DNA of 64,000 bases from Roseateles_B sp051857535 (GCF_051857535.1 NZ_JBPZGY010000005.1:124001-188000), one strand, 5' to 3'; counted from the first letter of the stretch, positions 42,840-51,909 are shown. Made by a program: numbers and translations. Notes: generated by a model not told the origin, from the letters alone.

Positions 42840-44189
42840 CTAGTTTCCACGACGAGGGACAGTGAGGTTCGCTGCTTTGCTTGCGGCCGGCAGGCTGTTG
42901 ACGAACTCCGACGCGCGGAAGGTCCAGTTCAACGGCTGGAGAACTTCTCGCAACTGGCGGACGTTCTCGACGCAAGCGGGATAGTTCAGGATCAGCGGTC
43001 GCAGTTTGGCAGCCAACGCATCGGCCCAACCCGCAAGGAGATCCTCCTCGTCGGCGCCCTTCATTTTCTTTGGGGCTGCAAACACGCAGCTCTGGGCCAC
43101 TTGGCGGAGGTGGGGAGCCCGCTCTTCGATCTCCCGCACCAGCCATTCCGCGAAGCCGCTGCGCTCCGTCGCAACCACAGGCCGGTTGGCTTCCAGCGTT
43201 TCAAGCGCCACCAAGCCAAAGCCCTCCTCGCGCGAGGGCAGCAAGGCGAAATGACTCGACCTGAATTGCTCACCAATCAGCTCAGGGTCGGAGCTGTACC
43301 CAAGGACGTCGCCGGTCGATCCGAAGTCTTCGTCGTTATAGAGGCGAGAGATCTGATCGATTGGGGCGCCGAACACTGTCCCCGTGGTGGGCAAATTCTC
43401 GTCCTTGAGCTTCTCCACGGCCGCTTGGAAGATGTCGAGCCCCTTGAGGTAGGCATCCTCGGCGCGACCAATCAAGAGCGCCTTGTGCGTGACCTTTCTT
43501 CCGTCTTGTAACTCAGGGCAGGGTTCTTCTTCCCGGGCAACGAATCCGGGAATAAATTCAATCAGCACCCACTGATTCGGGCTGAGGAAGCCCCTAACGA
43601 TTTCTGCGCAGTGCGTGTGGAGGCGCGGCCCCACGGCAGCAACCACATCGGCGTTCTTTATCAGCGCGCGCTGAATACCCTCGCGTTCATGCTTTTTCCT
43701 GCTCTGCTCTATCGGGTCGTCGCCCTTGAACATCTCGATCGCCGGATCGGTGTGGATGAAGAGAACGTTGCGCGCGTTCGGGAAGTAGTCGTTCTGCAGC
43801 CGCTGCGCGTCGCCACCGCTATGACGGTCATGCCCGACGATGAATTCCGGCTTAAGGTTCTTGATTGCTGGAGGCACGACATCCCGCCACTTGCCCTGCG
43901 TTCGCACCAACTTGACGCCAAACTTGGCAGCCTCCGCGTCGTCCGCGATCTCGTCTGCGCGCGAGCTGCCAGGGGTCGAACTGAGATACAGAACGACCTC
44001 GTGTCCAAGTTCGGCCAGGGCGATGCACAGTTTCCGGTTGAAGGTGCTGAGCCCCCCATTGCCGGAGGCCCATTCGGTGCCGAGGATCAGAAAGCGAAAC
44101 AGCTTCACGGTCTCCAGCGCCTCTCGCAGGGTCTTACCTTGTGCGAGTCCTTCCGACAACCGGTCCAAGCACTTGTAGCGATCGAGCAT
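42840..44189 (-). CDS. GT4-like glycosyltransferase with N-terminal helical extension
   Basis: A 449-residue protein. Residues 1-29 form a charged helical extension (LDRYKCLDRLSEGLAQGKTL). The GT-B domain begins at about 31 with FRFLILGTEWASGNGGLSTF, the N-terminal motif of GT4 enzymes. The C-terminal EX7E motif is Glu322 to Glu330 in REEGFGLVALE. LLIGRAEDAYLKGLD matches the usual sugar-nucleotide-binding beta strand. GT4 enzymes transfer sugars from nucleotide or phospho-sugar donors to lipids, proteins or small molecules; the acceptor here is unknown. It lies 14 bases after the STAND gene, whose TAG is part of its ribosome site (TAGGAG). Codon use is less GC-biased than that of flanking chromosomal genes, suggesting transfer. 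Confidence 0.82.
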   Translation of the reverse strand: MLDRYKCLDRLSEGLAQGKTLREALETVKLFRFLILGTEWASGNGGLSTFNRKLCIALAELGHEVVLYLSSTPGSSRADEIADDAEAAKFGVKLVRTQGKWRDVVPPAIKNLKPEFIVGHDRHSGGDAQRLQNDYFPNARNVLFIHTDPAIEMFKGDDPIEQSRKKHEREGIQRALIKNADVVAAVGPRLHTHCAEIVRGFLSPNQWVLIEFIPGFVAREEEPCPELQDGRKVTHKALLIGRAEDAYLKGLDIFQAAVEKLKDENLPTTGTVFGAPIDQISRLYNDEDFGSTGDVLGYSSDPELIGEQFRSSHFALLPSREEGFGLVALETLEANRPVVATERSGFAEWLVREIEERAPHLRQVAQSCVFAAPKKMKGADEEDLLAGWADALAAKLRPLILNYPACVENVRQLREVLQPLNWTFRASEFVNSLPAASKAANLTVPRRGN

Positions 44190-44203
44190 GGCGAACAGTT
44201 CTC

Positions 44204-46690
44204 CTAGGAAAGCGGGTTGAGCCGGATGTGCTGCAACGGCGCCATACGACGCCAGTTCTGTTGCACGAACGGATACTTCGTCGACAGGTCCGCAAGTTCG
44301 TGTGCAGCGGCCAGCGCCACGGACGGATTCGGTCGGGTCCAGGTGCCGTCAGAAAACCGATGTGCCGAGGCGTAAAAGCGCAGCAGGTCTCCCTGACAAT
44401 CGGCCGCGAAGAGGAATGCCTTAGACAGCTTGTAGACCTTGATCTGGTGTCTCAGTTCCTTGATCGCAACATCGATTTGCTTCTGGATGATCCTCGAGCG
44501 CAGACTGGTGCGGACGAAGACTGATCGCATGTCGTAGGGAATCGCCCAACGATTCTTGCGATCCTCGTCCTTGAGCTTCCAGATGAGCCGCTCCGACTCC
44601 ACCATCCAGGTTTGTGCATCGGTGTGCCGGCCTTGCTCCACCGCAGCGAGGGCTCGTTCCTGTAGTAGCCACGCCTCCGGGATGACGAGCATCAGCAGCC
44701 ACTGTTGGGTCTGGCCGGCAAGCGCAGGTGATCTGTCCATGAAGGCCAGGACCCCATGGACCTCACCGACCAGTTCCTGGGCCCGCTCAAACCGACCGGT
44801 CTCGATCAAGAACCACAAAAATAGAAATGCGTTCAGACCGATCAAGCAGGACGGTGTGTCAGGCCTGTCCTCATGAAGCTTCTTCTGTAAGGAGCAGGCG
44901 GTCTCGAAGACCTCCAGCGCCTCTTCATTCTTGTCGAGCCGGTGAAGGTATGCGCCCTTGTAGACGAGTGACCTGATCGTCGGAAAAGTGCCCAAGCTGG
45001 GCGCGGCGAGTCCAGCCAGGCGTTCCGCTTTCGCGGACCAGTAGGCCGCGCCGCTCGCGTCCTTCGCGGTGTTGTTGACCTCACCGCGGATCAGCTTGGT
45101 CAGGACCGTCTGCGCCGTCATCGCCCCTTCCAGTGGCGGTTGCGCTGTAGCCTCGTCGCCGGCCAGGCTCATACCCAGTACATCTGCCTTGTCGATGAGG
45201 CCGATGGAGCGTCGAACGTACAACTGCCGACGCTTCAGTCCATTGAGCGCCTCGCGGTACAAGATAGCCTCTTCCTCTCGCAAAGGCTTATGCAACTCTT
45301 TGACCAGCGCATCCTCCAGTGTGTCCAGCGCACGGTCTTCAAGCGTGTAGGCGAGATCCTTCCTGACCGACCGCCACTCGGGGGGCTCCTTGGGGCGGGC
45401 AGGATTCGGTTCGCCCGAGAAGAAGTCCAAGTAGTTGTTAACGAGCGCGTGTTGCAGGTCCCCAATGCGAAGACGGTACACGATCGCCTTCAGCATGTCT
45501 TCGAGGGCCCGCTTGCGATCATTAGGGCCGCACGCTCGTGCGCGGGCTTCCCACACTTCCGCAAGCGACCTGCCGATGGCATTGAAGTCGGCTTCGTTCA
45601 GTTGCTTGGCGAGTGACGACAGGCTGTCCCGCACGCGCGGGTGCATGTCCAGTCCTGTCAGATCAGGCCCGGTGTACCTGGCGATGACTAGGCGCATTTT
45701 GGAGAGGCGGTCGTATTCCGCTTGGGACCAGCGACGTCCGAGCTTGGCCGCGATTTCGCTCCCTAGGCCAACCCCAACCTCCGCGTCCGAGAGCGCCACC
45801 AGCCGCAGGATGAACTGGCCATCCTCTGGTTGCTTTTCGTAGGACCGCGCCACCAATTGTGGAACGATCGTCGGAACACCATCGGCGTTGCGCAACTCAA
45901 CATCGCGCGGCGATGGTATGACTTCATGCAGCGCGTCCGCTGATCCGGTCTCTGACAGCGCGTTCAGCGCAAGAACAGCCACCAGCGCCGGGGTTCTCTC
46001 AGGGAAGCACGCAGAAATTTTTCCGTGTATTGCACCGGGGTCTGCGCCCGGAAAGGCCTGCTCAAAAAGGCCGCACAAGTCCGGCCTTTCGAGGCCGGGT
46101 AGCTCGACGAGAGAAGGCGAGTAGGTAGTCGGGATGCCGCTCTCGACGATCCTGCGCCTGCTCGTCACGAGGATCTTGCATGTCGTGATCTCTTCGAGCC
46201 GAAGGAAGAGTTCCGCCAGCAGCAGGTACTCGGCCTCGATCAGTCCGTCGCGGTTCTGCTGGGTTTCAAAGCCATCCAGCACGAGCAAGGTCGGCCCGGA
46301 TGCGCAGGCGTCAGCGATGCTTGCAACCAGTTGATCGCTAGATCTTGGTGATGCCTGACCCTTGCCGCAGACTCCTATGAACAGGTTCTCGAGACACTCT
46401 TCAACCGAAGTTCTTCCGGATTTGGCCTGCAGATAGAACGAGTGCACCGCGATGGTCGGCGGCCGTTGGGCGCCGGAAATCTGGAAGCAACGGCCGTGGC
46501 TGAGCCAGTGATGCACCAACGCGGTCTTGCCGGTGCCGCCATCCGCAGTCACCTGCATGAACCGGTTGTGGTGGTCTTCGAACCAGCGGTCGAGATCGTT
46601 CAGAAGAGCCTCACGCCCCACGAAGGTGGCATTGCCGGAAGGCAAACCGGCGATCTGGTAAGCCCGCTCATCGGGTGACTGTATGTACAT
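44204..46690 (-). CDS. STAND-like P-loop NTPase with C-terminal helical repeats
   Basis: An 828-residue protein. Walker A is GGTGKT (about 51-56), Walker B is TLLVLDG (about 134-140), and the sensor-like KILVTSRRR is at about 172-180. Together these match NACHT/NB-ARC-like STAND ATPases. A winged-helix region follows, then about 400 residues of helical repeats of TPR type, usual for ligand sensing. There is no effector domain at either end. ATG at 46690 is chosen because GGGAG lies seven bases upstream; ATG 46696 and TTG 46726 are alternatives. It is the first gene of an operon with a glycosyltransferase and a hydrolase, which could be its effectors. Lower GC marks it as probably acquired. 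Confidence 0.82.
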   Translation of the reverse strand: MYIQSPDERAYQIAGLPSGNATFVGREALLNDLDRWFEDHHNRFMQVTADGGTGKTALVHHWLSHGRCFQISGAQRPPTIAVHSFYLQAKSGRTSVEECLENLFIGVCGKGQASPRSSDQLVASIADACASGPTLLVLDGFETQQNRDGLIEAEYLLLAELFLRLEEITTCKILVTSRRRIVESGIPTTYSPSLVELPGLERPDLCGLFEQAFPGADPGAIHGKISACFPERTPALVAVLALNALSETGSADALHEVIPSPRDVELRNADGVPTIVPQLVARSYEKQPEDGQFILRLVALSDAEVGVGLGSEIAAKLGRRWSQAEYDRLSKMRLVIARYTGPDLTGLDMHPRVRDSLSSLAKQLNEADFNAIGRSLAEVWEARARACGPNDRKRALEDMLKAIVYRLRIGDLQHALVNNYLDFFSGEPNPARPKEPPEWRSVRKDLAYTLEDRALDTLEDALVKELHKPLREEEAILYREALNGLKRRQLYVRRSIGLIDKADVLGMSLAGDEATAQPPLEGAMTAQTVLTKLIRGEVNNTAKDASGAAYWSAKAERLAGLAAPSLGTFPTIRSLVYKGAYLHRLDKNEEALEVFETACSLQKKLHEDRPDTPSCLIGLNAFLFLWFLIETGRFERAQELVGEVHGVLAFMDRSPALAGQTQQWLLMLVIPEAWLLQERALAAVEQGRHTDAQTWMVESERLIWKLKDEDRKNRWAIPYDMRSVFVRTSLRSRIIQKQIDVAIKELRHQIKVYKLSKAFLFAADCQGDLLRFYASAHRFSDGTWTRPNPSVALAAAHELADLSTKYPFVQQNWRRMAPLQHIRLNPLS

Positions 46691-47066
46691 GCCCATTCTC
46701 CCTTTGGGCTGCTTATACCGTAACAAGAAGTCGGTTGACTAGGCAGCGCTTTGGCGTCCCAGGAAGTCCGCTCTCGTCGTTCGTGTGGGCCTGCCGCTGA
46801 CGACTGCATCCTGGGATGCGCGAACCGGGCCAGGCTCCGGGCAGCAAGAAAATGACGAAACGGGCATTGAGGTTCCCGCGATTGATCTCACGCGGCCCGT
46901 CATTAACGCTACTGACGAGGAGCGGGTTCCAGAGCGAATCCGCCAGTAGAGCTGCCCAGAGGCGAAAGTCAGCTTGCCGTCGGCGCAGACATTCACGAGC
47001 CGAATCCAAAGATCTGCATCCAGCCTGCAACAGCCACCCCCCGCAGTCCAACTCTCCGCAAACCCC
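46691..47066. other. Island right flank, no convincing gene
   Basis: This 376-base stretch separates the STAND gene from the anti-sigma gene. The promoter of the three-gene operon should lie here, on the minus strand just upstream of 46690, but no clear boxes were found. Open frames of 80-110 codons on the minus strand have no recognisable domain and no ribosome site and may be relics. No tRNA, direct repeat or integrase is visible, so the mode of insertion is not shown. Confidence 0.45.
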
Positions 47067-48062
47067 TCACCCCCGCAACTCCCGATACACCCGCTGGCTC
47101 AGCCGATCCAGCTGCCCCGCCTCCAGCGAGCCGCTGAGCGCATAGGCCAGCGGCCCGTCCATCCAGTAGATGCTACGCGTCAGCTGCTCGCCCTGGCCCT
47201 GCTCGCTGCGGCGGAAGGCGGTGCCGCCCTGGCGGCCGGCCGGGCTGCCGTCGACGGCGATATAGAGGGTCAGGCGTTGCCCCTGGGCGTTCTCGTACAT
47301 CAGTTGGGCGCGCGCCAGCGTGTGGCCGGCGACGGCCTCGCCGGCCGGCAGCAGGCGGCCGCCCATCAGGCGGTAGCCCTCGGGCTGCAGGTCCGGTGCG
47401 CGCAGGGGTTGGCCCAGACGGCGGGAGAGCCACTGCAGCAGGTGGTCCTGCTCCGTGGCGGCCACCTCGACGGGATGGCGGCGCTCGACCTGGTAGACGG
47501 CGTGGGCGATGGCGGCGTCGCGCACGAAAGGCGGGGGCGCGGCCTGGCGCAGCGAGGCCTGCGACGCATGGGGGGAGCCCGCCGTGCCAGCCTCCCGCTG
47601 GCCCCAGTACCAGCCCAGGCCCGTGCCGGCGGCGCCGGAGACCGCCACGCTACCCATCAGCAGCCACATGGCGACCTGGCGATGGGCCCACCATGGCATC
47701 GAGGCGGCGGTCGCGCTGGAAACGCCCGTGTGGCCTGGCGCTTCGCCGTCGGCGGGGGGCGCGGCGGCGCCGGCCGGGCTGCCCGGCGCTGCCCGGTGCC
47801 AGGCGTCGAGCAGCCGTGCGGGCACCGGCTGCTGGAGCTCGTCGGCGTGCAGGGCCTGCAGAGCCTCGCGCTGGGCCTGCCAGTCCTGCACCTTGGCCGC
47901 TAGTTCGGGCCAGTCCTGCAGCTGGCGGCGCAGGGCCTGGGCCTCGTCGGACGTCAGCTCACCATCCACGAGCGCATGCAGGCTGGCTTCGTCAGGCGGC
48001 GGCGTGGGGGTCAGGTCTTGCCCGGCATTGCCGGGGCCGTGGGGGTCGTGGGGGGCACTCAT
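47067..48062 (-). CDS. Anti-sigma factor, membrane-anchored
   Basis: A 331-residue protein. The N-terminal cytoplasmic domain (about 24-75) has the anti-sigma helix pattern DEASLHALVDGELTSDEA. A single membrane helix lies near residues 128-148. The periplasmic part (about 160-331) includes MGGRLLPAGEAVAGHTLARA. No cysteines are present in the N-terminal domain, so it is not a zinc-binding anti-sigma factor. It should bind the ECF sigma factor encoded just upstream and release it on an envelope signal. The gap between the two genes is 28 bases. Confidence 0.85.
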   Translation of the reverse strand: MSAPHDPHGPGNAGQDLTPTPPPDEASLHALVDGELTSDEAQALRRQLQDWPELAAKVQDWQAQREALQALHADELQQPVPARLLDAWHRAAPGSPAGAAAPPADGEAPGHTGVSSATAASMPWWAHRQVAMWLLMGSVAVSGAAGTGLGWYWGQREAGTAGSPHASQASLRQAAPPPFVRDAAIAHAVYQVERRHPVEVAATEQDHLLQWLSRRLGQPLRAPDLQPEGYRLMGGRLLPAGEAVAGHTLARAQLMYENAQGQRLTLYIAVDGSPAGRQGGTAFRRSEQGQGEQLTRSIYWMDGPLAYALSGSLEAGQLDRLSQRVYRELRG

Positions 48063-48090
48063 GCGGATTCCTGGGGCAGCGGGGCCGGGC

Positions 48091-48654
48091 TCATTTGACG
48101 ACTCGCAGGGCGGGCGCGCCGGTCACGGGGCGGGCCGGCTCGTTCATGAGTACGCGCAGGCGCTCGCGGGCGCGCGACAGTCGGGACATCACCGTGCCCA
48201 CAGGCACCTCCAGCACCTGCGCAGCGGCCTCGTAGCTCAGCTCCTCCACGCAGACCAGCAGCAACACCTCGCGTGCCGCCAGGGGCAGGGCGGCCAGGCC
48301 TCGTTCGAGGTCCAGGCGCAGCTGGAGCTGCTCGTGGGGGCGATGCTGCCAGCGCGATTCCTGCGATGCATGCAAGACCTGCAGCTCGTGGGACTCGTCC
48401 AGGCTTTCCTGGCGGTGGGCCTGCTCCTCGCGCCACTGGTTGAGAAAGCGTCGGTGCATCAGGGTCAGCAGCCAGGCCCGCAACGCGGCACCAGGGACAC
48501 GCTCTACCGACGGAGCCTCCCAGAGATGGGACTTGCGCGCGGCCTGCTCCAGGGTGTCCTGCAGCAGGTCGTCGGCACGGCTCGCATCGCCCGTCAGCAG
48601 GCGGGCATGGCGCCGCAGCCGGGGGAGGTGGGGGAGCGTGTCGTCCAGGGTCAT
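48091..48654 (-). CDS. ECF sigma-70 factor
   Basis: A 187-residue sigma factor with regions 2 and 4 only. Region 2 contains LTGDASRADDLLQDTLEQAARKSHLW and region 4 contains LPLAAREVLLLVCVEELSYEAAAQVLEVPVGTVMSRLSRAR, the helix-turn-helix that reads the -35 element. The start is ATG at 48654, overlapping the lipoprotein stop (ATGA); the longer reading is rejected. It probably directs its own operon from the promoter at 49053-49081. Confidence 0.92.
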   Translation of the reverse strand: MTLDDTLPHLPRLRRHARLLTGDASRADDLLQDTLEQAARKSHLWEAPSVERVPGAALRAWLLTLMHRRFLNQWREEQAHRQESLDESHELQVLHASQESRWQHRPHEQLQLRLDLERGLAALPLAAREVLLLVCVEELSYEAAAQVLEVPVGTVMSRLSRARERLRVLMNEPARPVTGAPALRVVK

Positions 48655-49028
48655 GGGGTGGCGAGGCGCCAGACCTTGTTGAAGCCGTCGCCGGTGCGGT
48701 CGCCGGGCTTCTGGTCCTTGACCCAGTAGTACAGCGGCTTGCTCTTGTAGGCCCACTGGCGGCTGCCGTCGTCGCGGGTGATCACGGTCCAGTCACCACC
48801 GGCCTTGGCATCGGCCGCGGCCATCAGCGGCGGCCAGTTGCTGGCGCAGGGGCCGTTGCAGGCGCTCTTGCCGGCGCTGTCCTTGTCGAAGGTGTACAGC
48901 GTCATGCCATTGGCGCCGACCAGAGCGCCGTCCTGCGCGCGGGCCGGCGCGGGCGGGGTGCTGGCGCAGGCCGCCAGCGACAGCGTGATCACGGCGATCA
49001 GGGAGGGGGCGAGGCGAGGGTGCTTCAT
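48651..49028 (-). CDS. COG4315-type lipoprotein, first gene of the sigma operon
   Basis: A 125-residue lipoprotein. The signal peptide ends in the lipobox LAAC. The mature part has the secreted repeat motif LVGANGMTLYTFDKDSAGKSAC, then NGPCASNWPPL and a second copy SRQWAYKSKPLYYWVKDQKPGD. The family (lipoprotein_15, COG4315) is of unknown function; members have a conserved CxxxC-like pair that could bind a metal or haem. It is the first gene of the operon with an ECF sigma factor. The start ATG is at 49028 with GGAG upstream. Confidence 0.87.
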   Translation of the reverse strand: MKHPRLAPSLIAVITLSLAACASTPPAPARAQDGALVGANGMTLYTFDKDSAGKSACNGPCASNWPPLMAAADAKAGGDWTVITRDDGSRQWAYKSKPLYYWVKDQKPGDRTGDGFNKVWRLATP

Positions 49029-49052
49029 GGGCGTCTCCGGTTGAGGTGAACG

Positions 49053-49081
49053 TAGAACACCTGGGCCAGGCCGAATATTCC
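49053..49081 (-). promoter_or_regulatory. Predicted ECF-type promoter of the lipoprotein/sigma operon
   Basis: On the minus strand GGAATA (49081-49076), a 17-base spacer and GTTCTA (49058-49053) resemble the GGAAC-N16/17-CGTCTA pattern typical of ECF promoters. The -10 box is 24 bases before the start codon and a GGAG ribosome site follows. It suggests positive autoregulation by the ECF factor encoded in the operon. The match is by eye. Confidence 0.6.
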
Positions 49082-49090
49082 ATCGCCCTG

Positions 49091-49126
49091 AAAAAAAGAA
49101 GAAGGGCCGGCAAGCGCCGGCCCTTC
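49091..49126 (-). terminator. Rho-independent terminator after the M9 peptidase gene
   Basis: An 11-bp stem, 49101-49111 with 49116-49126 and a 4-base loop, is followed on the minus strand by TTCTTTTTTT. It lies 35 bases beyond the stop of the peptidase gene and separates it from the sigma operon. Confidence 0.92.
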
Positions 49127-49161
49127 CTGTCATCAGCGCAAGCGCTGCATCCCTCTGCCCA

Positions 49162-51909
49162 TCAGTCCGCCGTGGCGGCGATGCTGAGGTTGCCGTAGGT
49201 GGGCGTCAGCATCACATAGACCCAGGTGCCCGAGGCCAGGCCGCTGAGGCGGCAGGTCTCGGTGTTGCCGGACGCGACCGAGCGGCAGCCATAGCTCGTC
49301 GTGGACGGCCAGCCCTGGTGCTTCAGGTAGAGGTCGGCATTGCCCGTGCCGCCCGTGGTCTTGACGGTGATGGCGCTCTTGCCGGTGGGCACGAGCACGG
49401 CATACCAGCCGGGGTTGCTGCCATTGCTCGTCAGGCCGGTGCGCACGCAGCCGTTGGTGTTCAGGGCGTAGCCGCTGGTGTCCGTGCAGACGGGCCCCTG
49501 GCTCCAGTCCGGGGCGGCCGGCTGCAGGGGCAGGTCGCTGAACATGCCACGCAGGGTGCCGGAGACGAAGTCACTGCGGGGCACCACCATCACGTAGACG
49601 TAGCCAGCGCCGCGGGTCTGCAGAGGCAGGCGCAGGTCGGTGTTGCTGCCGCCAACCTTGAAGTCGTAGTCCGTGGTGCTGGGCCAGCCGCTGGCCTTGG
49701 CGTAGATGTCCGCGCCGCCCTTGAGGTTGGAGAGGCGGAAGATGGCCAGTTGCCAGCTGTTGGCGTTCATCGAGAAGCTGAAGGGCCCCGTCCCGCTCAG
49801 GGCGCGGCTGCAGCCGTTGGCCAGCACGCTGGTGCTGGAGAGATTGCAGGCGCCGATGGCGTCAGCATTCAGCAGCGGCAGGGTGTTCGCGCGGCGGCTC
49901 GTGCAGTTGGGGCTGGCGAGCTCGCCGTTGCCGATGCACTGGGTGAGCCAGGACTTGAAGTCCGCGTCCAGGCTGGTGCCAATGGCGTCGATGCGGCTGC
50001 TGTAGCCGGCGTAGTCACCCTTGCGCATCAGGGGCAGGAAGGCCTGGTCCTGGCTGGGCTGGCGCTCCAGCATGTAGCGCACCGCGAGGTAGCCCCAGTT
50101 GTAGACCCGGGTCTGGCCGCTGCTGTAGGTGTTGCGCATCACTTCGCTCAGGGCCACCGGGGCGGTCTGGGCGCGCGAGGTCGCATCGGCGTTGTAGGCG
50201 CGGCGATAGCTGTAGGACACGTATTCGGCGACGCCTTCGATCCACCAGACGGAGGAGTTCTTCACGGCGCCGTTGAGCTCCAGCGGGTAGGCTCCGAAGC
50301 CGCCCCACAGGTTGTAGCGGCCGTCAAGGTAGTGAGTGAACTCGTGGTTCAGGTTCCAGATCTCGAAGCTGCCCAGCCAGTCGGCGCGGTGTGCCAGGAA
50401 GCGGGCCTGGTTGCCGGGCTGGGAGGGGTCTCCTTCCAGATACATGCCACCGTTGTTGGTGTCATTGCCGAACAGGAAGCCGGAGAAGCGGGAGTACTGG
50501 GCGTAGCTGTCGAAGACCACCAGTTCCAGCTTGGCGTTGGTGTCATTGGCCACCGGCTGCGAGGCATTGGTCCCGAACAGACCATGGAAGTAGCCGGTCT
50601 GGTTGGTGATGCTGGTGCAGGTGTCGGCCAGTTGCTGTGCGGTCATGGCCTGGGCGCGGATCACGTACTGGGTGCCGCAGGCATGGCTGATCGGCAGCTT
50701 GATGCGGGCCACGGTGTCGTAGGCATTGCAGGTGCCGTAGCTGCCGCAGTTGGCGCTGTCGTACTGGTCGACCATGGTGGCGGCACGCATCCAGACGTCG
50801 ATGGTGGCGTCATCCGTGGCCTTGTAGCCGGCAATCTGGTTGACGCCCAGGGTGCGCACCGTGGCCGTCAGGGACGGATAGCGCAGGAAGCGCAGCATCT
50901 CGCCCATGGCATTGCTCAGGTGGTAGGCGTAGCTGGTGCCGGCTTGCGCGCGGTTGCGGGTCAGGAAGGCATCCAGCGAGCGCGCATAGCTGGCGTCATT
51001 GGCCGCGGCACTGGCGAAGTCGTCCTGGCCGTCACCGTAGAAGAGCACGTTCATCGCCGCCAGGATGGCCTCGTTGGTCCAGTAGCCCAGGGCGAAGGTG
51101 CTGGCCTGGGTCTGGTCGATCCAGCGCTTGGCGGTGGGGGCCATGTTGGCGGCAAAACCGGAGGCTGCGGTCTTGAAGACTTCGCTGACGAAGTAGCTGT
51201 TGTCCTCGGTCTGGTTCATGAAGGCCGGGGCGCTCATGAGCTGGTTCAGCGCGCCGCGCGCCGCACTCAGCATGGCGGCGCTGCCGGCGGGGATGCCGTT
51301 GTAGCTGTCGCCACGGACCGACAAATAGTTCCAGTAGCCCGCCGTACGCAGGAAGGACAGCAGGTTCATGGCCTTGTTGCTGTCGGTCCCGTTGTAGCTC
51401 ACGGCGCGGCGCTTGAGCTCATCGGCGACGGTGATGATGTTGGCGTCGCTGAACACGGTGCGGTACTGCGCAGCCGAGCCGACGTACAGCTGGTACATGC
51501 ACTCGCGCAGGGCGGCGTTGTCGATGAAGCTCAGCAGGGTGCTGCCGCTCTTGCCGACGAAATCGTTGCCCGTGCAGGCGGTGGTGCCGGAAGCCAGGGT
51601 CTTCACGGCGAGGCTGCGGCGGCGCGCGTTGCTGTTCTCGGGCTTGTGGCTGGCGCGCTGCTCGGGCGGGGTCAGGCTGTCCGCGTTGCGCAGGGGCAGT
51701 TGGGAGGGGTGGAGGCCCTTCTTGCCCACATGTTCGCCCTGCAGGGGGTCGCCGGGCAGGGTGCTGTGGGCCTGCTGGGCCTGGCGGGCACGCAGGCTGG
51801 CGGTGTCGGCCGCCTGGGCGCCGGACAGGGCGCCCAGGCCCAGGGCCAGCGTCAGCCAAGGTAGGGCAGGACGCAGGGAGGGCCACGCACTTCTTGAGGT
51901 TTCGGACAT
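49162..51909 (-). CDS. Secreted M9 collagenase-type metallopeptidase
   Basis: A 915-residue exported peptidase. The signal peptide ends at about residue 33 (SGAQA). The M9 catalytic region has HEFTH (His522, Glu523, His526) and WWIEGVAEY with the third zinc ligand Glu558. The N-terminal half is the helical activator region typical of microbial collagenases. The C terminus carries two PPC-like beta-sandwich domains (about 710-790 and 830-915) ending NLSIAATAD. ATG at 51909 with GGAGA upstream; the longer reading is rejected. It should digest collagen-like or gelatin substrates outside the cell. It is divergent from a TonB receptor gene that could take up products. Confidence 0.9.
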   Translation of the reverse strand: MSETSRSAWPSLRPALPWLTLALGLGALSGAQAADTASLRARQAQQAHSTLPGDPLQGEHVGKKGLHPSQLPLRNADSLTPPEQRASHKPENSNARRRSLAVKTLASGTTACTGNDFVGKSGSTLLSFIDNAALRECMYQLYVGSAAQYRTVFSDANIITVADELKRRAVSYNGTDSNKAMNLLSFLRTAGYWNYLSVRGDSYNGIPAGSAAMLSAARGALNQLMSAPAFMNQTEDNSYFVSEVFKTAASGFAANMAPTAKRWIDQTQASTFALGYWTNEAILAAMNVLFYGDGQDDFASAAANDASYARSLDAFLTRNRAQAGTSYAYHLSNAMGEMLRFLRYPSLTATVRTLGVNQIAGYKATDDATIDVWMRAATMVDQYDSANCGSYGTCNAYDTVARIKLPISHACGTQYVIRAQAMTAQQLADTCTSITNQTGYFHGLFGTNASQPVANDTNAKLELVVFDSYAQYSRFSGFLFGNDTNNGGMYLEGDPSQPGNQARFLAHRADWLGSFEIWNLNHEFTHYLDGRYNLWGGFGAYPLELNGAVKNSSVWWIEGVAEYVSYSYRRAYNADATSRAQTAPVALSEVMRNTYSSGQTRVYNWGYLAVRYMLERQPSQDQAFLPLMRKGDYAGYSSRIDAIGTSLDADFKSWLTQCIGNGELASPNCTSRRANTLPLLNADAIGACNLSSTSVLANGCSRALSGTGPFSFSMNANSWQLAIFRLSNLKGGADIYAKASGWPSTTDYDFKVGGSNTDLRLPLQTRGAGYVYVMVVPRSDFVSGTLRGMFSDLPLQPAAPDWSQGPVCTDTSGYALNTNGCVRTGLTSNGSNPGWYAVLVPTGKSAITVKTTGGTGNADLYLKHQGWPSTTSYGCRSVASGNTETCRLSGLASGTWVYVMLTPTYGNLSIAATAD

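Noticed and set aside
46713..47051. Small minus-strand gene upstream of the STAND gene
   Set aside because: No ribosome site, no recognisable domain and arginine/serine-rich shadow-like composition.
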